Part shown: positions 45,448 through 53,578 of the stretch, one piece after another
How positions within the stretch are numbered: the first letter of the stretch is position 1
Layout: each line of letters starts with the position of its first letter
NCBI RefSeq assembly: GCF_030815985.1
Contig: NZ_JAUSXM010000001.1
Location: 5,518,001-5,582,000 of the forward strand
DNA: 64,000 nucleotides
Direction: 5' to 3'
DNA from: Paenibacillus sp. W2I17
GTDB taxonomy: Bacteria > Bacillota > Bacilli > Paenibacillales > Paenibacillaceae
The notes under the pieces: generated by a model
The model's input: the letters and a program-made list of their open reading frames with translations, nothing else
What the model was told of the DNA's origin: nothing
The model's database searches: none
Program-made: the position numbers and the translations under genes

Positions 45448-46446
45448 TTGGCTGAGAATATTTTAGATAACCTCATCATGAAGCGGGAGTCCAAATCGTA
45501 CGTCGATAGTCTACATGCGATACTAACCCATTCGGGCCAGTTTCAAGGTTCCAAGGTTGTACTTGCCGGATTTACGGGCATGGCTTTCAAGCTGTCGGTG
45601 CATCGCAGACTACTTCCCATGTCGGTTACAGCGTATGGGCAATGGGGGGAAGCACATCGTCCCGGAGTTGATAACCTGGGGATATTCACGATCTGGGATG
45701 GGGGACGTACACGTCATTCCACGTTCGGTTATTACCAGCAGGATGCAGTGAACTGGGTGAGACGGAGTATTGATGAAGGCACTGGTGTGATTTACTGGAT
45801 TCCTGAGTTCGGTGTTATTCATGGATATGATGACAGTGACCGCATCTTTTATGTGCAAGACGGATGGAGCAAGGAACCGCAGATTTTGTTGTATGACAAT
45901 TTCGGCTTAAACTTTACCGGATTTTGGTATTGTCAGGTGTTTGGTGATCAGGTCCGCATTCCTGAACAACAGATGCTGCTGGAATCCCTGCGACTGGCGA
46001 TTGAGGATTGGGATATTCCCTATCGTCTGTTACCTGATCAGAATATTGCTTCAGGTAAAAAGGCATATGATGTGTGGGTGGAGGCCCTGCGGAGTAGGGA
46101 TTTCGATGAATCCGGTGCAGGTTATATTTTGGAATCCTTCTGCCATTCGCGAACCGAAATAAGGATGTATTTGCAGGGTGTTCGAGGGATATGGAACGAA
46201 CTGGACCAGGCTTGTGCATGTTATGAACAGCTTGGGACGTTAATTGACCAAATGAAAGGATATATGGATCAGCAGGAGGTTAGACGTGTCTTGCGACCAG
46301 ATACCACAGAAGATCTAGCACAGGTACTCGTGAAGGCGAAAGCACTGGAAGAGCAGGCCATTGATTATTTTCGAGTGATATCCAGGAAGTATCCTGACCG
46401 TAAAAGGTCCACTATACCACGGTGGGGAGCACATTCCGCACGATAG
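45448..46446 (+). CDS. C39/BtrH-like protein, copy 1 (probable pseudoenzyme)
   Basis: A 332-residue cytosolic protein, TTG start with GAGAGGAGA upstream. The first 180 residues resemble the papain-like C39/BtrH_N fold: SYVDSLHAILTHSG, then AGFTGMAFKLSVHRRL, a helix, and the GVIYWIPEFGVIHGYDD strand pair. At the place where active members have Cys (D-C-L) it has Ser, and at the His position before the GYDD turn it has Glu, so catalysis is unlikely. The C-terminal 150 residues are helical and resemble nothing I recognise. Paralogous to the next gene; both follow a WYL regulator. The fold assignment is inferred. Confidence 0.7.
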   Translation: MAENILDNLIMKRESKSYVDSLHAILTHSGQFQGSKVVLAGFTGMAFKLSVHRRLLPMSVTAYGQWGEAHRPGVDNLGIFTIWDGGRTRHSTFGYYQQDAVNWVRRSIDEGTGVIYWIPEFGVIHGYDDSDRIFYVQDGWSKEPQILLYDNFGLNFTGFWYCQVFGDQVRIPEQQMLLESLRLAIEDWDIPYRLLPDQNIASGKKAYDVWVEALRSRDFDESGAGYILESFCHSRTEIRMYLQGVRGIWNELDQACACYEQLGTLIDQMKGYMDQQEVRRVLRPDTTEDLAQVLVKAKALEEQAIDYFRVISRKYPDRKRSTIPRWGAHSAR

Positions 46447-46473
46447 GATGAGAGAGGAAGGGAGTGAAGGATA

Positions 46474-47493
46474 ATGGCGACAAAAGTAGTATTGCAGGAC
46501 TGGATTCAATCCCCGCAATCTGTGAATTCTGCTGATGAATGTAGATCATGGAGCGGTGTGAGCGCGTATACAGATGCGTTGTTTCGCATTTTATTACATA
46601 AACAGTGGACGGTTTTCCCACACCACATGATTGCAGGCATGACGGCAAGTGCATTCCGATTAGTAGTGGATCGGCGTCTGACGTCAGAATCAATTTCGAC
46701 ATACAATTGGATGGCAGAGAACTTTGTCGCAGCTGACTTCATTGGTGTGACGGCGAGCCAGGCAGCGGGCTTTTCGTTCGAACCAACCTTTCCGCTCTAT
46801 CAGAAACAGGCTCTGCTGGATATCAAAGCTTCCATTGACCGGGGCGTAGGTGCGATTCTCTGGCACGATCAATTTGTCATTGTTACTGGATATGATGATG
46901 CGGAACGGGTGTTATTCATCTGTAAAAGTAAAGGTGATGAAATCATTCGTCTGCCCTATGATTCGTTTGGGAGGAACAGTACACCCTACTGGTATTATCA
47001 GATTCTGGAAGCCTTTGCACCTATCGATTTATGGGAAGTCTGCAAGGAATCGTTAATCCAGGCCGTGTACAAATGGGAAACCCATGACTATATGCTGCCG
47101 CCCCAAGATTATGCCTGTGGGGCGGCTGCGTATGATGCTATTGCTGCTGTATTGCAGTCAGGAACATATGAAGCAGAACAAGTGGCAACTGTACTTCGCT
47201 ATTATGCCAAATCAAGATTGGATATTGCCTCTTATGTTGCAGGACTTAAGCATCTGTCCATTCAAATGGACCAGGTCATAGACGAGTATGAGCTACTCGC
47301 AAACCTGTACACAATGATCATTGAGGAAATAGACAACTCCATCTCTTGGGATTCGAGAGAGCCAGATTGTGTGCAAAGGGTAATTGAGCTTATCCGGAAG
47401 GCAGGGGCTACGGAACAACGTGCCATTGATGCGATTAAACGTGCCTTTCCAGAGACGATAGGCAATCGTTTTAAGGATGTTGGATTAAGATAA
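46474..47493 (+). CDS. C39/BtrH-like protein, copy 2 (probable pseudoenzyme)
   Basis: A 339-residue paralogue of the preceding gene. Matching blocks are AYTDALFRILLHK, AGMTASAFRLVVDRRL, GVGAILWHDQFVIVTGYDD and a helical C-terminal half with an ACGAAAYDAIAAVL segment. Ala replaces the expected nucleophile Cys and Gln the His, so it is again probably inactive as a protease or acyltransferase. Identity to copy 1 is low, so duplication is old and both copies have been kept. GAGAGGAAGGGAG lies upstream of the ATG. Last gene of the operon. Confidence 0.7.
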   Translation: MATKVVLQDWIQSPQSVNSADECRSWSGVSAYTDALFRILLHKQWTVFPHHMIAGMTASAFRLVVDRRLTSESISTYNWMAENFVAADFIGVTASQAAGFSFEPTFPLYQKQALLDIKASIDRGVGAILWHDQFVIVTGYDDAERVLFICKSKGDEIIRLPYDSFGRNSTPYWYYQILEAFAPIDLWEVCKESLIQAVYKWETHDYMLPPQDYACGAAAYDAIAAVLQSGTYEAEQVATVLRYYAKSRLDIASYVAGLKHLSIQMDQVIDEYELLANLYTMIIEEIDNSISWDSREPDCVQRVIELIRKAGATEQRAIDAIKRAFPETIGNRFKDVGLR

Positions 47494-47530
47494 TTGGAGC
47501 ATGATAGAGAAAATTGAAAAACTCAGCAGG

Positions 47531-47570
47531 AATAAAACCGGACAGGCCGCAGCCGATCCGGTTTATTTGT
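47531..47570 (+). terminator. Intrinsic terminator after the WYL operon
   Basis: AAACCGGA (47535-47542) pairs with TCCGGTTT (47557-47564), followed by ATTTGT. Confidence 0.8.
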
Positions 47571-47636
47571 ATTGAACATATATGTACATCAACTCATGTG
47601 ATCCACGCTAATCATAACTTTTACAAGAAAAAATAA

Positions 47637-47654
47637 CCAAAATTTTAATTTTGG
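47637..47654 (+). promoter_or_regulatory. 18-bp palindrome upstream of Spo0E-like gene
   Basis: CCAAAATT-TT-AATTTTGG, a perfect inverted repeat about 90 bases before the gene, in an AT-rich promoter region. Candidate binding site for a sporulation or transition-state regulator; the protein is unknown. Confidence 0.45.
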
Positions 47655-47741
47655 GGTAATCCAAATCCCCTCTTGTTCCGAATATTATATTAGATGGTCT
47701 TTTTTGGATGATGATATTCAAGGACAACAGGGGGCGGGAGT

Positions 47742-47933
47742 ATGGTACATAATCCGGAAACCATTCAGGAATGTATCGAACATGCACGGCAAAGGCTCTA
47801 CCAGATTGCAGCTCAATACCCGGAACTATGGCATCCGGAGGTTATTCGCCAATCCATGGTGCTGGATGAGTTAATTAATGAATATAACAACGCAACTCGC
47901 GGGAGAAAGATCTCGAATCAACTGAAATCATGA
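47742..47933 (+). CDS. Spo0E-like aspartyl-phosphate phosphatase
   Basis: A 63-residue helical hairpin protein. The motif QSMVLDELINEYN is the Spo0E signature (S-x-x-L-D-x-L-I-x-x-Y), preceded by a first helix, ECIEHARQRLYQIAA, and a loop. Members remove the phosphate from Spo0A~P and so delay sporulation. Length is normal for the family. GGGGGCGGGAG lies just before the ATG. It stands alone and converges with the permease gene. Confidence 0.85.
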   Translation: MVHNPETIQECIEHARQRLYQIAAQYPELWHPEVIRQSMVLDELINEYNNATRGRKISNQLKS

Positions 47934-47978
47934 TCTTTCTGAACAAAGAATTCCAAGAAGGGATTCCATGTGTTTGCC

Positions 47979-48857
47979 TTACTCTTTTACCGCCCCGAGC
48001 ACAATCCCCTTGACGAAGAAACGCTGCAAGAACGGATATACGAGCAGAATCGGCAGAGCGCCAATAAAGATCTGAGCCGCGTTCACCGTACGTTGAGACA
48101 TATTCTGGAGCTGCGTTGCATCCACGTTCATGTTGGAAAAATCTTGCTGTACGATTATGGTCTGCATTAACGTGGCGAGTGGATATTTGGAAGCATCATT
48201 CATATAGATCAGCCCGTCGAACCAGGAATTCCATTGACCTACCATGGTGAATAAGGAGATCGTGGCAATGGCGGGCATGGAAACAGGCAGATAGATTTTG
48301 AACAGGGTTGTGATATGGTTGGCTCCATCAATGAATGCAGCTTCTTCCAACTCTTTTGGCACGTTACGGAAAAAGTTCATCATCAGAATCAGATTCCAGA
48401 CAGCCACCGCGCCTGGCAAAATGAGAGCCCACATCGTATTAATCAGTCCAAGCTTCTGGATCAAAATATAGGACGGAATCAATCCCCCGCTAAACAGCAT
48501 CGTGAAGATGAAAAACCACGCATATAACGAACGTCCTTTAAAGTGCAGACTTTCCTTGGATAACGGATAAGCCGTCAGGAAAACAAGTGTCATGCTGAGC
48601 AGTGTGCCAAGAACGGTACGTTGAACTGAAATCCAAAGCGCGCTGAGAAAGTTACTGTTACCAAATGTTTTGGTGTAGGCATCCACCGTAAAATCAATGG
48701 GCCAAAGTGTCACCAGATTGGCGGATGCTGCCGCTTTACCACTGAAGGAAACCGCCAGAATGTGGACCAGCGGCAGGATGCACAGGATCGAGACGGCCGC
48801 GATGAATATCAGGTTAAAGCCATTGAATATACGGTACCCGGTTGTTTTGTGATACAC
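47979..48857 (-). CDS. Carbohydrate ABC transporter permease, LplC/YtcP type
   Basis: A 292-residue inner-membrane permease with six helices, of the binding-protein-dependent MalG-like group. The EAA loop is EEAAFIDGANHITTLFKIYLP. Its ending, QRFFVKGIVLGAVKE, is typical of LplC/YtcP. Lies 12 bases after the LplB-type gene on the same strand. With that gene and the lipoprotein encoded at 53579 it should form a sugar importer that uses a shared ATPase (MsmX type) encoded elsewhere. Confidence 0.93.
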   Translation of the reverse strand: MYHKTTGYRIFNGFNLIFIAAVSILCILPLVHILAVSFSGKAAASANLVTLWPIDFTVDAYTKTFGNSNFLSALWISVQRTVLGTLLSMTLVFLTAYPLSKESLHFKGRSLYAWFFIFTMLFSGGLIPSYILIQKLGLINTMWALILPGAVAVWNLILMMNFFRNVPKELEEAAFIDGANHITTLFKIYLPVSMPAIATISLFTMVGQWNSWFDGLIYMNDASKYPLATLMQTIIVQQDFSNMNVDATQLQNMSQRTVNAAQIFIGALPILLVYPFLQRFFVKGIVLGAVKE

Positions 48858-48869
48858 CTTGATTCCTCC

Positions 48870-49835
48870 TTAAAAAATACGGTAATTGGCGATTTTGTAC
48901 GCCATCCGGTACGCAGAGATGACCAGGAACATCGCGACAAATGATTTGAATAGTCCAACAGCGGTCGCAAAGCTCATTTTGCCATTCAGAATTCCCATCC
49001 GATAGACAAAGGTATCGATAATATCACCTTTCTCATATACCAGCGGATTGTACAGGTTAAAGATCTGGTCAAAGCCTGCATTCAGGATATTGCCCAGCGA
49101 TAATGTACCTACCACGATAATCATCGGCACGAGTGCAGGCAGGGTAATATGCAGTGTCTGTCTGAGTCGTGTTGCCCCATCCACCTCTGAAGCCTCATAC
49201 AATGCCGGGTTAATGCCCGCAAGTGCTGCCAGAAATACAATTATCCCGAATCCAAACTCCTTCCACACATCACTGACAACTACCGTTACACGGAACCAGT
49301 CGCCATCTCCCAGAAAGAAGATCGGTTCAACACCAGCCGCGGCCAGGACCTGGTTTACCAGCCCACCTTCCGGTGATAACATATCGAGCAGAATGCCGCC
49401 CAGGACAACCCAGGACAGGAAATGTGGCAGATACACCAAGGTCTGTGAGAAACGTTTGAACGTAGAGTTCCGAATCTCGTTTAGCAAAATGGCGAACACT
49501 ACGGGGGCCACAAGTCCGGCCACAATTTTCATCGAAGCAATTAGCACCGTGTTCCAGATGACCTGAACGCTGTCGGGATATTCGAACATGAACCGGAAGT
49601 TATCCCAGCCTACCCATTTGGAGCCAGTGAATCCCAGCCACGGTTTGAAGTCTTGAAAAGCAATAATAATGCCGCCCATGGGCACATAGGCGAACAGTAA
49701 AGTGAGCAGTACAGCAGGCAGCAGCATCAGATGCAGCGGCCATGTACGTTTGAAATTCCAGCGGGTACGTTTGCGTGGATGGGGTGTCATTTTTCGCACC
49801 GGCGTATTGGTTGTTAACGGTTGTTCGATAGCCAT
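48870..49835 (-). CDS. Carbohydrate ABC transporter permease, LplB type
   Basis: A 321-residue MalF-like permease: basic N-terminus, TM1 (LMLLPAVLLTLLFAYVPMGG), GGIIIAFQDFKPWLG, and the EAA loop YEASEVDGATRLRQTLHITLP. AAAGGAGGG precedes the ATG. First gene of a two-gene unit divergent from the YesM-like kinase. No ATPase gene is linked, as is usual for this family. Confidence 0.93.
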   Translation of the reverse strand: MAIEQPLTTNTPVRKMTPHPRKRTRWNFKRTWPLHLMLLPAVLLTLLFAYVPMGGIIIAFQDFKPWLGFTGSKWVGWDNFRFMFEYPDSVQVIWNTVLIASMKIVAGLVAPVVFAILLNEIRNSTFKRFSQTLVYLPHFLSWVVLGGILLDMLSPEGGLVNQVLAAAGVEPIFFLGDGDWFRVTVVVSDVWKEFGFGIIVFLAALAGINPALYEASEVDGATRLRQTLHITLPALVPMIIVVGTLSLGNILNAGFDQIFNLYNPLVYEKGDIIDTFVYRMGILNGKMSFATAVGLFKSFVAMFLVISAYRMAYKIANYRIF

Positions 49836-49946
49836 CAGGGTCCCTCCTTTATCTCGTCCAGCCCAGGCAACATGAGGCGAGCAAGCCTCAGCACAGAGTG
49901 GAGCAACTGAATTATAGCAACGGAGAAGGGTCGACTATAGAACAAC

Positions 49947-49968
49947 ATTTCAATGCGGATGTTGAAAT
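49947..49968. promoter_or_regulatory. Inverted repeat in the lpl/yesM divergent region
   Basis: ATTTCAA-N8-TTGAAAT, a perfect 7-8-7 repeat about 110 bases upstream of lplB and 140 bases before the kinase gene. Candidate site for the YesN-like regulator or another factor. Confidence 0.4.
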
Positions 49969-50108
49969 ATTAACTTGTTGATGGAAACAGAGGATTTCAA
50001 GTCACAGGAAAGCGAGGGAACATAAAATCATATAGAAATGTAAGGGTTTTCAATATAAAATAGGACTTCGGTGTAGAACGACTTCAAATTCAGGAACAGG
50101 GTGAAACG

Positions 50109-51869
50109 ATGAAATTCACAGTATTTGCGAAGACGGTCATTCTTTTAATCTGCCTGCTGGTACCCATTCTGCTGCTCTATACATACGCGAACCAGGCAAA
50201 TGTGGACATGGTCGTTGAAGAGAAACAACAGTCGAGTCTGAACCAGTTCAATTATTTCAGTTCCCAGGTGGATAAAAATATCGAGCAGCTCTCGCTGTAT
50301 GGTCTGACATTGCTGCGAGATCCGAGTATCCTGCACTACCGTTACATGACGGACTCCACCAGTCAATATGAGAAAAACAGCATCTATCTGGATATTCTCG
50401 ACAAATTATCATTGTACCAGTCCACCAGCCGCTGGAAGAACGATATTACCATTGTCCTGCCACAAGCGGAACTTGTGTTATCCACCATGTCCAGCCGGAC
50501 AGTCTACGATGAGAAGATGTTGACGTTCCCACAACCAGGTCAATGGCAGCTGGAGCAGGGGAGTTTCACCTACTTTTTCACGGATAACTACGAGTGGAAT
50601 GAAAAACCAATGAACACAGGCGTGCGAACGGTGATGGAAATTAATTTTGATCCGATGAACGTGGTTGCCATGTTGGATGATTTCAAAGAAACGCAGGGAG
50701 GAGATCCCTTCTTGCTAGTACCAGGTAACGATCCGTTGCTGAATCGTACGGCGGACCCCGAACTGGTCGAAGCGATTATGCGTGATATGCCTTTTAACAG
50801 GCCGGAGAGGGAAGGCAATCATCAATTGGAGGTGGGCGGTAAACAATATTTGGTCAGTTACGTGCACTCCAAACAACTGCAAGCGGTATACGTGAACCCG
50901 GTGGTGTTGGATGATTTGTTAACCCCGATGGACAAGAGCCGAAATATGTTTATTACCTCCATTTTGTTACTGCTCGTGCTGAGTATCGGGGCTGCACTGC
51001 TTTTGTATCGAAAAGTTCAGGTGCCAATCCATCGTTTGATGAGAGGGCTACAGCAGATTCGCAAAGGGCAGCTGTCCACACGGATTCCGGTCGATCACTC
51101 CCGTGATGAATTCGCGTATCTCACCCAGAGCTTCAACCATATGGCGGAGCAGATTCAGGAACTGATCGAGAAGGTATACGAGGAACGTATCCGTTCACGG
51201 GAAGCCACATTGAAACATCTGCAATCACAGATCAATCCGCATTTCCTGTACAACTGCCTGTTTTATATTAAAAATATGACCCAGCTCGGCAACCGTGAAG
51301 CGGTTATTGCCATGTCGCTAAGTCTGGGAGACTACTATCGCTACATTACGCGGGGCGAGAATGACATGACGACAGTGGAAGAAGAGATCCGGCTGCTGGA
51401 CCATTATCTGTCCATTCAACAGATGCGGACCAACCGGCTGACCTACGAGATTGCCGTACCGCAGCAACTGCTGCAGCTCCACATTCCGCGGCTGCTCATT
51501 CAGCCAATCGTAGAGAATGCGGTGATCCACGGCATCGAACCGATGGAAGGCAGTGGGCATGTCGTCGTAACGGGGATGGCGGTACCCGAACATATTGAGG
51601 GTCGGAAATATACAAGATATAGCCTGTTTGTTGACAATGACGGTGTCACGCTAACAGCGGAAGAGATTGCCGAATTGGAACGGGAGATCAATGAACCGAT
51701 GGGTGAGGAGATTGGAACAGGGACGTGGAATGTGCACCAGCGTCTCGTTACGCGATATGGGCTGTCGTCTGGGCTTCATTTTGGAGCGATTCCCTATGGT
51801 GGACTTAGTGTAGAAATTCGATGGTTTGAGGAGGAACAACCGCATGATGAATCTGATGGTCGTGGATGA
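50109..51869 (+). CDS. YesM-like sensor histidine kinase
   Basis: A 586-residue membrane kinase of the LytS/YesM group: TM1 at about residues 7-27, an extracellular region of about 250 residues, TM2 (MFITSILLLLVLSIGAALLL), HAMP, the His_kinase block SQINPHFLYNCLFYIKNM with the phospho-histidine, and an ATPase domain with LIQPIVENAVIHGIEP. Such kinases sense extracellular oligosaccharides, often through the linked lipoprotein. Overlaps the YesN-like regulator gene by 26 bases. Confidence 0.95.
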   Translation: MKFTVFAKTVILLICLLVPILLLYTYANQANVDMVVEEKQQSSLNQFNYFSSQVDKNIEQLSLYGLTLLRDPSILHYRYMTDSTSQYEKNSIYLDILDKLSLYQSTSRWKNDITIVLPQAELVLSTMSSRTVYDEKMLTFPQPGQWQLEQGSFTYFFTDNYEWNEKPMNTGVRTVMEINFDPMNVVAMLDDFKETQGGDPFLLVPGNDPLLNRTADPELVEAIMRDMPFNRPEREGNHQLEVGGKQYLVSYVHSKQLQAVYVNPVVLDDLLTPMDKSRNMFITSILLLLVLSIGAALLLYRKVQVPIHRLMRGLQQIRKGQLSTRIPVDHSRDEFAYLTQSFNHMAEQIQELIEKVYEERIRSREATLKHLQSQINPHFLYNCLFYIKNMTQLGNREAVIAMSLSLGDYYRYITRGENDMTTVEEEIRLLDHYLSIQQMRTNRLTYEIAVPQQLLQLHIPRLLIQPIVENAVIHGIEPMEGSGHVVVTGMAVPEHIEGRKYTRYSLFVDNDGVTLTAEEIAELEREINEPMGEEIGTGTWNVHQRLVTRYGLSSGLHFGAIPYGGLSVEIRWFEEEQPHDESDGRG

Positions 51870-53436
51870 TGAACATTCGGCAGTAGAGTCGATCGCTGTC
51901 TCCATACCGTGGAGAGAACACGGGATTGGTCAAGTATTCAAAGCCTATTCAGTCAAAGAAGCCCTGGAACATATGGCATCACATCAGGTCCATATTATTA
52001 TCACGGATATCCGCATGCCAGGTCTGTCCGGTCTGGATCTGGTCAGTCACATCCGGCAAAAGTGGGAACAGACAAAATGTATTATTTTATCGGGGCATGC
52101 TTCCTTCGATTATGCAAAGCAGGCGCTCAAACATGGGACGGTTAGTTATCTGCTCAAACCAGTCCGGGATGAAGAACTGATCGAATCCGTGCAGCAGGCT
52201 GCAGTTCAGATTCGCCTAGAGGGTGAGAAACAATTGCTGCATCAGCGGGCCATGTATTCGGTAAGGGAACATTTGCCTGAGAAGCGAGCGGAGCTGATGA
52301 AGGATGTACTTTTAGGGCATAAATTTGCGGATGCTGAACTCGAAGGCAAGCTGGAGCAATTGGAGATCGGGTTCCGTCCACAGGATAAAATGCAACTGTT
52401 GCTCATCCGATATGATGACCATCAACCTACACATAAAGCGTTTCGATTGATGAAGTACGCCATCTCCAATGTGGTGGAAGAGATCTACGGGAGTACCTAT
52501 CATCTCTGCCATACGGATGACGCCTATGATGATCTGGTCTTCATGGCGAGTCCCAAACAAACCCAAGCCGAACCTGAAATGCTAATGGGAAGGCTTGGAG
52601 AACGGTTAATCCACAGTGTGAGGCAGTATCTGAACGCGACCATTTCCCTATCCGTTAGTCGTATGGGACGTTTTCCAGATCAGGTGCCACAGTTATATCA
52701 TCAAGCCGTCAGTGCGCTTCGCAAGCAAGCCGAGGCGGGCAAAGGATTACATCTGAATGCGGCGGCGGGAACCAATGGGGCCACGTTGAAGTCTCTTGCA
52801 GCGCTGTATGAACCACCGGGTCTAACGACGTTACTGGAAGCCGGGCGCATGGAGGATGCACACCGTAAGATTAAACAGATCTTTACCGAACTGTCGAACA
52901 GTGTGTTCCCGGAACATGTGTATGTGGCCTTTCATTATTTGGCGGCAGCATTCTCATATATGGCTCATCGGGAAGGAAGACAGTTAGCCGATGTGCTTGG
53001 GGAGCAGTACCAGCAGCTGCTTAAGGATGGTTATGGTATCTCGCTGCGTAGTCTGGAAACGTGGACCAGAAGTGTGATGCAGCAGTGGGAAGAGAGTACA
53101 AGCGATGCGGGACAGGATGCCGGATCAACGCTGATTCGGCAGGTGCAGCAATGGATTGACCATCATCTGGGCGAGGATCTATCGTTACAAGTCATTGCAG
53201 GAGAGGTGCATTTGCACCCCGTATATCTGTCGAAAATGTACAAACAATCCACAGGTGAAGGCATTAGTGATTATATTATCCGTTCCAGAATGGAACGTGC
53301 GGTTCATTTGCTGAAGCATACGGCGATGAAGATCTATGAAGTCGGTCAGGAAGTGGGGTACAATAACACGCCTTATTTCATTCAGGTGTTCCGCAAACAT
53401 TATGGACTGACCCCGCAGGATTTTCGGAACGGTTAA
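51844..53436 (+). CDS. YesN-like response regulator with AraC output domain
   Basis: A 530-residue regulator: receiver domain with phospho-acceptor Asp55 in IIITDIRMPG, a middle domain of about 280 residues, and two C-terminal AraC HTH motifs (LQVIAGEVHLHPVYLSKMYK; VGQEVGYNNTPYFIQVFRKH). I start at the ATG at 51844, with AGGAGGAA upstream inside the kinase gene; the frame is open further left but has no better start. Likely activates the lplA gene downstream and the divergent lplBC genes when its kinase detects the sugar. Confidence 0.95.
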   Translation: MMNLMVVDDEHSAVESIAVSIPWREHGIGQVFKAYSVKEALEHMASHQVHIIITDIRMPGLSGLDLVSHIRQKWEQTKCIILSGHASFDYAKQALKHGTVSYLLKPVRDEELIESVQQAAVQIRLEGEKQLLHQRAMYSVREHLPEKRAELMKDVLLGHKFADAELEGKLEQLEIGFRPQDKMQLLLIRYDDHQPTHKAFRLMKYAISNVVEEIYGSTYHLCHTDDAYDDLVFMASPKQTQAEPEMLMGRLGERLIHSVRQYLNATISLSVSRMGRFPDQVPQLYHQAVSALRKQAEAGKGLHLNAAAGTNGATLKSLAALYEPPGLTTLLEAGRMEDAHRKIKQIFTELSNSVFPEHVYVAFHYLAAAFSYMAHREGRQLADVLGEQYQQLLKDGYGISLRSLETWTRSVMQQWEESTSDAGQDAGSTLIRQVQQWIDHHLGEDLSLQVIAGEVHLHPVYLSKMYKQSTGEGISDYIIRSRMERAVHLLKHTAMKIYEVGQEVGYNNTPYFIQVFRKHYGLTPQDFRNG

Positions 53437-53514
53437 CAAATCAATATGAACATTGAAATTGTGATATATGTTTGCCTCCCCGGCTGCACTATCCTTTTCA
53501 TGTAAGGTGCATAA

Positions 53515-53540
53515 TGCCACATGCAGAGGTGCATTTGGCA
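53515..53540 (+). other. Hairpin in the yesN-lplA gap
   Basis: Arms 53515-53525 and 53530-53540 pair at 10 of 11 positions around GAGG, 39 bases before the lipoprotein gene. With no T run it is not a terminator. It may stabilise the lplA mRNA after processing or bind the regulator. Confidence 0.5.
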
Positions 53541-53578
53541 CATAAGGGTATCCAAGTTACCTGAGGAGGGGTTAGTTC

